From Planctomycetota bacterium (GTDB lineage: Bacteria > Planctomycetota > PUPC01 > DSUN01): DNA of 12,966 nt. A program made the position numbers and the translations under genes. Each line of letters begins with the position of its first letter. Positions within the stretch are counted from its first letter, which is position 1. The DNA lies in contig VGYW01000238.1 in NCBI GenBank assembly GCA_016872875.1, forward strand, positions 1-12,966. Direction: 5' to 3'. Below the pieces are notes generated by a model. The model searched no databases and had not been told where the DNA came from. It saw nothing but the letters and a program-made list of their open reading frames with translations. This document shows positions 1-6,726 of this stretch, piece by piece.

Positions 1-2
1 CT

Positions 3-244
3 GCGATTCAGACGTAAGCACGCTCGGGGTTCCGCTCCGCTGCCATCGAAAGCGGCATCTGCGATGCCGCACTCCACAATCCTCCCCCAACTGGGCGTGG
101 GGGACTATGGAGTGCGGTGACGTGTCACCGCTTTTGTTCCCAGCGGAGCGGTCGAAGAAGAGGATGCCCTGTGCCACTGTCCCCGACCCCAGGAAGCCGC
201 CCCGGGCAGAGAGGTTGCCGGCTCGCGTCTTACGTCTGAATCGC
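3..244. repeat. Nested inverted-repeat element
   Basis: A perfect 16-bp inverted repeat bounds the segment (3-18, GCGATTCAGACGTAAG, with 229-244). Inside it lie a perfect 11-bp pair (32-42 with 141-151, CCGCTCCGCTG), a 10-bp pair (67-76 with 108-117, CCGCACTCCA), and two local hairpins: 52-59/63-70 with a 3-nt loop and 114-120/125-131. No convincing gene is seen here. The architecture resembles a MITE or REP-derived structure. It could also be a decayed set of independent insertions. The left boundary may extend beyond the window. Confidence 0.75.
114..135 (+). terminator. Possible rho-independent terminator
   Basis: A 7-bp GC-rich stem GCGGTGA/TCACCGC with a 4-nt loop (CGTG) is followed directly by TTTT at 132-135. 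It would end transcription coming from a plus-strand gene left of the window. It lies within the nested inverted repeat, so it may equally be just part of that repeat. Confidence 0.4.
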
Positions 245-265
245 TGCTCCCCCAGATGAAGAGAA

Positions 266-289
266 TCGAGGACGAGGGACGAGGACGAT
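266..289 (+). repeat. GACGAG-rich 24-bp direct repeat, copy 1
   Basis: This 24-bp purine-rich segment (TCGAGGACGAGGGACGAGGA followed by CGAT) recurs without a mismatch at 6676-6699. A related GTC/CTC trinucleotide tract lies at 9869-9904 just upstream of the glycerol kinase start. Role unknown. Confidence 0.7.
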
Positions 290-303
290 CAGGCAGCCAC
301 CTC

Positions 304-332
304 TTGACACTGTCCCACTCTAAGCCTATAGT
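304..332 (+). promoter_or_regulatory. Sigma-70-type promoter of the GH51 gene
   Basis: TTGACA at 304-309 is a perfect -35 box. After a 17-bp spacer comes TATAGT at 327-332, five of six matches to the -10 consensus. Transcription would begin near 339, leaving a leader of about 20 nt that contains the GAGGAGGA ribosome-binding site (349-356). Confidence 0.75.
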
Positions 333-361
333 TGCACCAGCTACCCTTGAGGAGGACCCGC

Positions 362-1837
362 ATGGCGAAGCTGACGATTCGGCTGGAGGACAGGCTCGGG
401 ACGATCAGCCCGATGCTCTACGGGCATTTCGCCGAGCACCTGGGCCGCTGCATCTACGAGGGCTTCTGGGTGGGGGAGGGCTCGCCCATCCCGAACACCC
501 GCGGCATCCGTAACGACACGGCGGCCGCCCTGCGGCGGCTCCGCGCGCCCGTGCTCCGCTGGCCCGGCGGCTGCTTCGCGGACGACTACCACTGGCGCGA
601 CGGCCTCGGCCCGCGCGACGCCCGCCCACGCCGCGTGAACCTCTGGTGGCACGCCGAGGAGGCGAACCACTTCGGCACCCACGAGTTCATTGACCTCTGC
701 CGCCAGGCCGGAGCGGCCCCCTACATCTGCCTCAACGTCGGCTCAGGCACCCCCGAGGAGGCCGCCGCCTGGGTGGAATACTGCAACTGGGCGGGCAACA
801 CCGCCCGCTCCGCCGAGCGGGCCGCCAACGGCAGCCCCGAGCCCTTCGCCGTGAAATACTGGGGCGTTGGCAACGAGAACTGGGGCTGCGGCGGACGCTT
901 CTACCCCGACGACTACGCCCGCGAGTACCGCCGCTTCGCCTGCTACCTGCGCGGCCGCTCATCCTCGCCCATCGAGCTCATCGCCTGCGGCCACAACACG
1001 CCCGACTGGAACCGCCGCTTCCTCGAAACCCCCGGCGACATGCGCATGCTCGACCACCTCTCGGTCCACCGCTACTACAACTGCGGCCACGCGACCGAGT
1101 TCACCGACACCGAGTGCTACAACCTCTACCCCCGCGCCCTCCAGGTGGAGCAGGACATCACCGAGGCAGCCACGGCCATCGCCCTCTACAACCGCACGGG
1201 ACGCAAGATCGGCGTCATCGTGGACGAGTGGGGCGTCTGGCACCCCGAGGCCGGCAACGCCACCGGACTCTACCAGCGCAACACCCTCCGAGACGCCCTC
1301 GTGGCCGCCGCGGTCTTCGACGCCTTCAACCGCCACGCCGACGCCCTGACGATGGCCAACATCGCCCAGACCATCAACGTCCTCCAATGCGTCGCCCAGA
1401 CGCAGGAGGAGAAGATGTGGCTCACACCGACCTACCACGCCTTCGACCTCTACAAGGAGCACATGGGCAACGCGAGCGTGCGGGTGGAGATGGCGGACGT
1501 GCCGACCGTGGAGGCCAGAAAGGGCGATGGCGCGGCGGTCCAACTCCCCGTCCTCAGCGCCTCGGCCTCCGTCAGTCCCGAGGGCAAGACGCTCATCCTC
1601 ACCCTTCAGAACTCCCACCTCACCGAGCCGTGCGACGTGGCGATTCGGCTGCGCGACGGCGCAGCACTGAAGGCTGCCGCCAAGGTCCTCACGGCGAAAG
1701 ACGTCCGCGACCACAACGGCCCCGAAGCCCCGCACAAGGTGCGCCCCAGGCGGTTCGAGCTGGGCGCGAAGGGCAGCACCCTCCGCGCCACCATTCCGCC
1801 CCACGCGCTCGTCTGCGCCAGGGTGGCCTTGCGGTGA
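362..1837 (+). CDS. Alpha-L-arabinofuranosidase, glycoside hydrolase family 51
   Basis: The 491-residue product matches GH51 arabinofuranosidases over its full length. The N-terminal part has the family signatures GHFAEHLGRCIYEG and LRWPGGCFADDYHW. The presumed acid/base Glu172 lies in GVGNENWG and the presumed nucleophile Glu289 in VDEWGVWH, close to E175 and E294 of the characterised Geobacillus enzyme. A (beta/alpha)8 barrel is followed by a C-terminal beta-sandwich (about residues 375-491). There is no signal peptide, so it should act in the cytoplasm, removing terminal arabinofuranosyl groups from imported oligosaccharides. I chose the ATG at 362 because GAGGAGGA lies 5 nt upstream and the family N-terminus begins there; an in-frame TTG at 332 overlaps the -10 box. 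No transporter or arabinose-catabolism gene lies in the window. Substrate within GH51 (arabinan, arabinoxylan or other) cannot be told from sequence. Confidence 0.93.
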   Translation: MAKLTIRLEDRLGTISPMLYGHFAEHLGRCIYEGFWVGEGSPIPNTRGIRNDTAAALRRLRAPVLRWPGGCFADDYHWRDGLGPRDARPRRVNLWWHAEEANHFGTHEFIDLCRQAGAAPYICLNVGSGTPEEAAAWVEYCNWAGNTARSAERAANGSPEPFAVKYWGVGNENWGCGGRFYPDDYAREYRRFACYLRGRSSSPIELIACGHNTPDWNRRFLETPGDMRMLDHLSVHRYYNCGHATEFTDTECYNLYPRALQVEQDITEAATAIALYNRTGRKIGVIVDEWGVWHPEAGNATGLYQRNTLRDALVAAAVFDAFNRHADALTMANIAQTINVLQCVAQTQEEKMWLTPTYHAFDLYKEHMGNASVRVEMADVPTVEARKGDGAAVQLPVLSASASVSPEGKTLILTLQNSHLTEPCDVAIRLRDGAALKAAAKVLTAKDVRDHNGPEAPHKVRPRRFELGAKGSTLRATIPPHALVCARVALR

Positions 1838-1863
1838 GCCGTCTTTGCTCTGGAGAGTTCCCG

Positions 1864-1924
1864 GTTTGTAGTGCGGCCTTCAGGCCGTTTCCTGGCGGGA
1901 CGGGCTGAAGCCCGCACTACGAAC
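1864..1924. repeat. REP doublet between convergent genes
   Basis: Outer arms 1864-1876 and 1912-1924 are complementary at 12 of 13 positions (GTTTGTAGTGCGG). Inside are two short hairpins, CGGCCTTCAGGCCG and CGGGCTGAAGCCCG, in inverted orientation. A second copy is at 7971-8030. The site lies 27 bp after the GH51 stop and 46 bp from the stop of the convergent lipoprotein gene, so it could also end transcription from both sides. Confidence 0.8.
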
Positions 1925-1969
1925 TTGTGCAGACTGTCTCCCGCGCCCGGAGTGGCATCCGGCGGGGGG

Positions 1970-2572
1970 TCAGGGCTTGGCCGCGGGCTCGGCCTGGCGG
2001 GGCTTCGGCGCCCAGGTGTCGTCGCCAGTGATGTCGAGCGTGCTCAGCCCGAGGATGAGGTCGAGCAGCTCGACCGGGTTCAGGCCGGCCTCGATGGAGA
2101 GGGCGGCGGTGCCCGCGAAACCGATCCAGAACCTCTCGGCGAACTTGCCCCCTGTGGTCGGTTCGAGGTCCCTGGCATAGCGGCGGATTGTGATGAAGGG
2201 GCCGAGGGTGCTCACGCGGTTCCCCTCGCCGTCGCTGCCCTCCTCGTTGCCCACGAGTGGGAAGCCGGCCTCGAAGCCGATGTCGCCGATATAAACATCG
2301 CCGCCCCGCCCCTTCTCCCAGCCGCGGTCGCCATAGCGGCCGCGCCAGCCCCAGCGTTCGCGGTGCGCGATGCCCGCGCCCACCACCGCCCAGTCGGTGA
2401 ACCTGGCCCTCGCATAGGTCATCAGCCCGCCCCCGATCGAGAACTGGAAGCAGTCGGCCAGATCGGCCCCCCGCCTCGCGAGATAGCCCCTGGGCGGCTG
2501 CGCGCAGCCGAACAACAATAAACAGGCCGTTCCCAACGCCAGCCCGTAGGCAACCCGTCGCTCAGGCCTCAC
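1970..2572 (-). CDS. Small predicted lipoprotein of unknown function
   Basis: The 200-residue product has an N-terminal signal sequence (basic MRPERR, hydrophobic residues 7-22) ending at a lipobox-like LFGC with Cys23 as the likely lipidated residue; Phe at the -2 position is not the commonest choice. The mature part is rich in Gly and aromatic residues and contains segments such as FQFSIGGGLMTYARARF and FAERFWIGFAG, which look like short beta-strands, so an outer-membrane-associated beta fold is possible. I do not recognise a named family. The start is GTG at 2572, with AGGAG 7 nt upstream (2580-2584 on the plus strand). The gene converges on the GH51 gene and has no operon partner. C-terminal residues (PKPRQAEPAAKP) look disordered. 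Confidence 0.75.
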   Translation of the reverse strand: MRPERRVAYGLALGTACLLLFGCAQPPRGYLARRGADLADCFQFSIGGGLMTYARARFTDWAVVGAGIAHRERWGWRGRYGDRGWEKGRGGDVYIGDIGFEAGFPLVGNEEGSDGEGNRVSTLGPFITIRRYARDLEPTTGGKFAERFWIGFAGTAALSIEAGLNPVELLDLILGLSTLDITGDDTWAPKPRQAEPAAKP

Positions 2573-2640
2573 GTCTCTTCTCCTCTGGTGGCCCTTCGCG
2601 CCTGCCGTTCACCACCGGATCGCGCAGGCTTAAGGGGGTC

Positions 2641-2870
2641 GGCAGCGGCCCAGCCCGCTCCGGCGGGCGGCAGACGGTAGCCACGGGCGTAAGCCCGTGG
2701 AACACGGCGTTACTCCCCTGCCAAGCCCCCGCAGGGGGCGGCAGATGCCCCGATTCCCGCAGAGCCAGGTCTCTGCCGCCCCCTGCGGGGGCTGGGGCCA
2801 AGGCGCTCGCCCGCTTCCACGGGCTTACGCCCGTGGCTACCTTCTGCCGCCCTGCGGGCTGGCAGCGCCC
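2641..2870. repeat. Large nested inverted repeat (BIME-like)
   Basis: Arms 2666-2701 and 2816-2851 are complementary at 35 of 36 positions, with CAGCCCGC (2651-2658) and GCGGGCTG (2854-2861) extending the pairing outward. Each arm holds a self-complementary hairpin CCACGGGC-GTAA-GCCCGTGG. A second perfect 22-bp pair is nested inside (2724-2745 with 2772-2793), each with a GCCCCC/GGGGGC hairpin. It fills most of the gap 2573-2924, which has no other gene. Long reading frames crossing it have no start signal or recognisable content. Confidence 0.85.
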
Positions 2871-2924
2871 CTTCGTCGGGCCCATCCGGTCCGCCATCCA
2901 GTATCGCCATTCCGGGCCGCGGCG

Positions 2925-3956
2925 TCAAGCGGGCGCCTTGCGCGCGCCGGGGGCGACCTTCACCCTCACGCCCCGTGCGGCCACGAGCGCGGCGAGGGCG
3001 TCGAGGTGGCCGGCCAGGGGCGCCTCAGCGCCCTCGAGGCGATACTCGCGTCCCAGCCGCCGGTACTTCCCCTCGGCGAAGCGGTGGTACGGCAGAAGCT
3101 CCAGGTATTCGAGCCGTGGGAAGCCGCGCACGAAGTCCGCTATCGCCGCCACGTTCGCCGCGTCGTCCGTGCAGCCGGGAATGATGGGCACACGGACGAC
3201 GAGGGGCCTCGCCGCCGCTGCAAGGCGGCGCGCGTTGTCCAGGATCAGCTCGTTGCCCGCTCCAGTCGCCTCGCGGTGCCGGGCCGAGTCCATCAGCTTC
3301 AGGTCGAGCAGGACGAGGTCGGTGTGCGGGAGCGCCTTCTCGAAGGCGGCCCAGGGCACGCTCGCCGCGGTGTCGAGCGCGGTGTGGACGCCGCTGGCGT
3401 GGCAGCGGGCGAGGACCTCGGCGCAGAAGTCGGCCTGGAGGAGCGGCTCGCCGCCGGAGAGGGTTGCGCCGCCGCCCGAGTTGTCGTAGAAGGGCTTGTC
3501 CTTGAGCACCTCGGCCACCACCTCCTCGGCGGCCACGTCGCGCCCCTCCATCACGATGGCCTCGGCGTAGCAGACCTCCGCGCACTTGCCACACATCTTG
3601 CACAGCGTCTTCTCGTAGCGACGCTCCCCCCCATCTTGGTGGCACAGGCCTCCGGCCTGTGTCTCCCACAGGCGGGACGCCTGTGCCACCGATGCCCGCG
3701 CAGGAACCAGCCGGAGCGCCCCTGTTGGGCACGCCTCGAAGCAGTGGCCGCAGCGGATGCACTTCTGTGGGAAAAAGGCCAGCTCGGGGGCGAGGGCGAT
3801 CGACTCCGGATTGTGGCACCAGAGGCACCGGAGCGTGCAGCCCTTGAGGAACACGGTGGTCCGGATGCCTGGGCCGTCGTGGATCGAGAAGCGCTGGATG
3901 TTGAAGACCCGACCTGTCATCGCGGAGCCGCAGTGGCCTTGGGGGATGGCCGACAA
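2925..3956 (-). CDS. Glycyl-radical-enzyme activating protein (radical SAM, PflA family)
   Basis: The 343-residue product has the activase signature FSIHDGPGIRTTVFLKGC, a radical SAM cluster motif C40-x3-C44-x2-C47, and an inserted two-cluster ferredoxin domain (C66/C69/C72/C76 and C119/C122/C125/C129). The SGGEPLL motif (SAM binding) and a C-terminal barrel follow (DLVLLDLKLMD, RVPIIPGCTDD, LELLPYHRF). It would use reduced [4Fe-4S] and SAM to install the glycyl radical on a partner enzyme in anaerobic metabolism. No partner is in the window, so which enzyme it serves is unknown. Start: TTG at 3956 has AGGAAG 7 nt upstream; the ATG at 3920 lacks a ribosome-binding site but begins closer to the usual family start. 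The linker between the two ferredoxin clusters contains an in-frame palindromic insertion (about residues 89-106). Confidence 0.9.
   Translation of the reverse strand: MSAIPQGHCGSAMTGRVFNIQRFSIHDGPGIRTTVFLKGCTLRCLWCHNPESIALAPELAFFPQKCIRCGHCFEACPTGALRLVPARASVAQASRLWETQAGGLCHQDGGERRYEKTLCKMCGKCAEVCYAEAIVMEGRDVAAEEVVAEVLKDKPFYDNSGGGATLSGGEPLLQADFCAEVLARCHASGVHTALDTAASVPWAAFEKALPHTDLVLLDLKLMDSARHREATGAGNELILDNARRLAAAARPLVVRVPIIPGCTDDAANVAAIADFVRGFPRLEYLELLPYHRFAEGKYRRLGREYRLEGAEAPLAGHLDALAALVAARGVRVKVAPGARKAPA
3638..3690. repeat. Palindromic element inserted in frame in the activase gene
   Basis: Arms 3638-3649 and 3679-3690 are perfect 12-bp complements (GGTGGCACAGGC). Two smaller hairpins sit inside: ACAGGCC/GGCCTGT (3644-3660) and CACAGGC/GCCTGTG (3668-3685). 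On the coding strand it reads VAQASRLWETQAGGLCHQ without interrupting the frame. The architecture is that of the intergenic REP doublets in this window. Confidence 0.88.
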
Positions 3957-4156
3957 CCGACCGCTTCCTATCGTACCAGACCGGCACCCCGATTTCCAGC
4001 ACGGCCTCTGGTCCGAGTATAGCCTGTGGGGGCGCCTGGCACGCGCCGGCGAAGTTCACAGCGGCGTCGAGCCGCCGCACTCCGACAGGCTGTCGCATGC
4101 CACTGGGCATCCGGACACTTGACGCCCATCGTCCTGGGCGAGAACCGTGCCGAGCC

Positions 4157-6019
4157 TTAGAAGGCGATGGTGCCGCGCTTGCGGAGGTCGAGGCACTTCT
4201 TCACGAGTTCGACCATTTCGGGGGTGTAGCGGCAGCCGATGTCGCCGCCGTCCGATGCCTTCTTGCGGCAGGGGCTGCCGGGGGCGAGGCGGTAGTCGAG
4301 GCCCTTGGGGTCAACGAAGCGCGGGTCGGCGCTGAAGCACTTCTTCCCCGCCTTGGCGGCCACGAGGTAGCCGCCCGGATAGACGTCGCAGAAGTCGATC
4401 TGGGCGCCGGGCTTGGCACATTCCACCCTTTGGAAAATGCAGTCAACGGCCACACAGGGCTGGTCCGTGAGCGTGGTGCCCTTCGTCACCGTGCAGTTCC
4501 TCAGGTCGGCGGCCTTCGACACGTGGAGTATGACCAGGATGGAGTTCTCGGCCTTCAGGCCGCCCCAGGCGAACAAGCCGCCGTGGTCGTGGCAGTTGAG
4601 CCAGACGCTGTCCTTCAAGGCGATTTCGCCGCCCGACTTGCCAGTTCCCGCCACGGCGCAGTTCTCGATCTCGTAGCCCGCGCCGTCGCCGAGCGTGAGT
4701 GTCCACCAATTGGTCGTGGCGTTCATGCAAACGACAAGGGAGCGCATGCGGCAAGGCCCGCGAGCGACCCGCAGAGCCGAGCCCCAATCGCTGTTGCAGG
4801 CCTGGTGGGCCAGGGTCAGGCGTTCCACCGTTGTGTCCGCCGCCGCAATGTCGAGCAGGACGTCGAACGCCCCTGTCTTCCCGACGGACGTGAGGACTGG
4901 CCAGCCGTGCTTCCAGCCCCGGAGGGTCAGCCCTGCCTTCTCCTGCGGGACCACCAGCTTCTCGTTGAACGGCCCGTCATCCTGGATTTCGATCACGCTG
5001 TACGGCGGCGCCGCGTTGATCGCGTCCTGAATCCTCTGGTGGTCCGCCTTTCCAACCCTGCGGACGGTGAGGAACTTGCCGACCTTCTCGACGGCCTTGC
5101 GCATCTCGTCGAAGGACGGGGAGCGGGCGGCGTCAGTGACCGCGGGGGTATCGAGGAAGTCGGCCTTGAGCTTGTCAATCACGGGCTTGAGGTCGAAGAG
5201 CTCCTTCCGTTTGTAAAGCCGCGCGGCCTCGGCGTAGAGCTTCTCGGCTTGCTCGGAGCCTTTCTTGGCCTCCTCCTGCGCGGCGGTAGCCTCGGCTCGG
5301 GCCTTGGCCGCGTCGAGGTCCTGCTTGTGGGCGGCGAACCAGGCGGTCTTCCCGTAGCGCTTCTCGATGCCCTCCAGGTCGGCGCGGGCCTCCGCCAGCT
5401 TCTTGTTGGCGATGAGGTCGCGCGCTCGGTCGAAGGCGCTCGCAGCGAGGGGGTCAAGGTAGCGGTCAATCTGCGCGCCAAGCGACTTGGCCTTCTCCAG
5501 CAGCCCCTCGGCCGTGGCAGAGTCCTTCGCCACCAGCGCCAGCAATGCCCCCGCCACGCAATCCTCTGCGCTGTCCTTGTTGGCCACCAAGCCCACAAGG
5601 CGCTCCACGGAACGGCCTGCCAGGCTGCCCCAAAGATGCTCCTCGTCCTTTCCATTCGGCAAGGAGGCGATGATGGCCCTGTCGTCGGCCTTGGTGAGGT
5701 CCCCGTTGATCCCGCGGATGAGGAGGGAGCTCTTGCGGAGCCGGGGCTGCGCCTCGTTGATGCGGGCGATCATGCGCGCCTTGAGCTTCGCAAGGCGCTG
5801 CACCTCGTCGCGTCTGGCCGCCACGCTCGCCGCGAGCCCCGCGTCGCCGGGCTTCAGCTTCTCGAGGGCCTTCAGCGCGCCCTGGAAGTCCCACGCCGCC
5901 ACCAGCGCCTCCGCCGGCGCCAGCTCCTGGCTCGCCCGGGCATCGTCGGCGCCGCCAGCAGGCGAGCAGATGGTAAAGGCGAGCAAAGCGGCCAGAAGGC
6001 CGAGAGGCAACCGTGCCAC
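4157..6019 (-). CDS. Exported protein: helical N-terminal region plus right-handed beta-helix
   Basis: The 620-residue product has a clear signal peptide (VARLPLGLLAALLAF..., likely cut near residue 24). Residues about 25-310 are mostly Ala/Lys/Glu/Leu-rich helix with coiled-coil or TPR-like character (for example EALVAAWDFQGALKALEKLKPG and a charged stretch ending QEEAKKGSEQAEKLYAEA). From about 312 the character changes to short beta-strand turns (IQDAINAAPPYSVIEIQDDG, LTLRGWKHGWPVL, IENCAVAGTGKSG) typical of a parallel beta-helix, ending with DPKGLDYRLAPGSPC, a common closing motif of such proteins. Beta-helix proteins often bind or cleave polysaccharides, but I see no assignable catalytic residues, so no activity is claimed. 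Start: GTG at 6019, with GGAGG 8 nt upstream (6028-6032 on the plus strand); a TTG at 6040 would place that site inside the gene. Stop is TAA. Confidence 0.82.
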   Translation of the reverse strand: MARLPLGLLAALLAFTICSPAGGADDARASQELAPAEALVAAWDFQGALKALEKLKPGDAGLAASVAARRDEVQRLAKLKARMIARINEAQPRLRKSSLLIRGINGDLTKADDRAIIASLPNGKDEEHLWGSLAGRSVERLVGLVANKDSAEDCVAGALLALVAKDSATAEGLLEKAKSLGAQIDRYLDPLAASAFDRARDLIANKKLAEARADLEGIEKRYGKTAWFAAHKQDLDAAKARAEATAAQEEAKKGSEQAEKLYAEAARLYKRKELFDLKPVIDKLKADFLDTPAVTDAARSPSFDEMRKAVEKVGKFLTVRRVGKADHQRIQDAINAAPPYSVIEIQDDGPFNEKLVVPQEKAGLTLRGWKHGWPVLTSVGKTGAFDVLLDIAAADTTVERLTLAHQACNSDWGSALRVARGPCRMRSLVVCMNATTNWWTLTLGDGAGYEIENCAVAGTGKSGGEIALKDSVWLNCHDHGGLFAWGGLKAENSILVILHVSKAADLRNCTVTKGTTLTDQPCVAVDCIFQRVECAKPGAQIDFCDVYPGGYLVAAKAGKKCFSADPRFVDPKGLDYRLAPGSPCRKKASDGGDIGCRYTPEMVELVKKCLDLRKRGTIAF

Positions 6020-6286
6020 GCCTGAACCCTCCTGCGTCAATCGCCTTCTTCCCGGCAGACAGGCTCGCCGCCCTCACGTTCACGTCATCATATGGCCTGC
6101 GGGCAGGGAATTCAACCCCAACCGCGGGCGTACAGAAGGAAGCAAGGTCTCAAATCTCAGCAACCTCCCAAGTCCTTGAGATTCGGGGCGAGATGCGGCG
6201 GGCAGGCATGCGGGGGCTTTGCCCCCGAGCCCCCAGGATTCTCCGCTTTCGGGCCGCCGGCACCCCCATAGGATGGCGGCCGCGCT

Positions 6287-6386
6287 GGGCTCTGCACGAC
6301 AATAGGCCGGAGTGGGTAGCGCCAGCGTCTCGCTGGCCGCCCGAGGCCGCCGGGACGGCGGCGCTACGAATTGTCGTACAGAGCCT
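6287..6386. repeat. REP-cored inverted repeat A
   Basis: Outer arms 6287-6303 and 6370-6386 are complementary at 15 of 17 positions (GGGCTCTGCACGACAAT). Inside are perfect 8-bp arms GTAGCGCC/GGCGCTAC (6316-6323 with 6360-6367), enclosing the hairpins CCAGCG-TCT-CGCTGG and GCCGCC-GGGAC-GGCGGC. The inner part is a REP doublet; the outer arms are not shared with the other loci. Confidence 0.8.
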
Positions 6387-6544
6387 ACATGGCTGTTCAC
6401 GATTCTCGCTCAATCCGCCGCACACTCTCTGGCAGGTCATTGTAGCCGCAAGCGTCTCGCTTGCGGTCAACTTGGCATCCGCACCCATTCGACAAGCGAG
6501 ACGCTTGTCGCTACGTTGAGCGAGAATCGCGAATAGCCATATAG
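6385..6544. repeat. REP-cored inverted repeat B
   Basis: Outer arms 6385-6413 and 6516-6544 are complementary at 26 of 29 positions. Inside is a REP doublet: the perfect hairpin CCGCAAGCG-TCT-CGCTTGCGG (6446-6466) and GACAAGCG-AGA-CGCTTGTC (6491-6509), flanked by GTAG at 6442 and CTAC at 6511-6514. It shares the GCG-TCT-CGC core with repeat A and abuts that element. Confidence 0.82.
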
Positions 6545-6675
6545 CTTCCCAGAGGGTGCCGGTGGCACAATGCGGTAAATCCCAGGGGGTCTGGGGGACT
6601 GGTCCCCCAGACGCGGCCACGTGATGGGCGCTCGCGCCGCGTGGCGAGTGTGACACCCATCGTTCGGGAGGGGAG

Positions 6676-6699
6676 TCGAGGACGAGGGACGAGGACGAT
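6676..6699 (+). repeat. GACGAG-rich 24-bp direct repeat, copy 2
   Basis: Identical over 24 bp and in the same orientation as 266-289. It lies 27 bp from the stop of the minus-strand radical SAM gene. Confidence 0.7.
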
Positions 6700-6726
6700 T
6701 CGCGAAGGAGCGGCGGGGGTGAGGGG

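Larger units (their letters stand above)
6020..6726. other. Gene-free repeat cluster
   Basis: No gene is supported here. The gap holds, left to right, a GGGGGCTTTGCCCCC hairpin (about 6210-6226), two REP-cored inverted repeats (listed separately), an 11-bp perfect stem GTCTGGGGGAC/GTCCCCCAGAC (6588-6611), and a copy of the GACGAG 24-mer (6676-6699). The 6588-6611 hairpin lies downstream of the radical SAM gene on its strand but has no following U-run, so it is at best a weak terminator. Confidence 0.7.

Noticed and set aside
2697..4022. 441-residue plus-strand open frame
   Set aside because: It is antisense to the glycyl-radical activase and begins in the nested inverted repeat.
3960..4040. 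Promoter for the activase gene
   Set aside because: TATACT and TACGAT -10-like boxes occur on the minus strand, but neither has an acceptable -35 box at 16-18 bp.
4097..6025. 642-residue plus-strand open frame
   Set aside because: It is antisense to the beta-helix protein gene, which has a signal peptide, a good ribosome-binding site and recognisable fold. The plus-strand product is low-complexity and resembles nothing.
6588..6611. Rho-independent terminator of the radical SAM gene
   Set aside because: The 11-bp stem is strong but no U-run follows on the minus strand, so I list it only as a hairpin.
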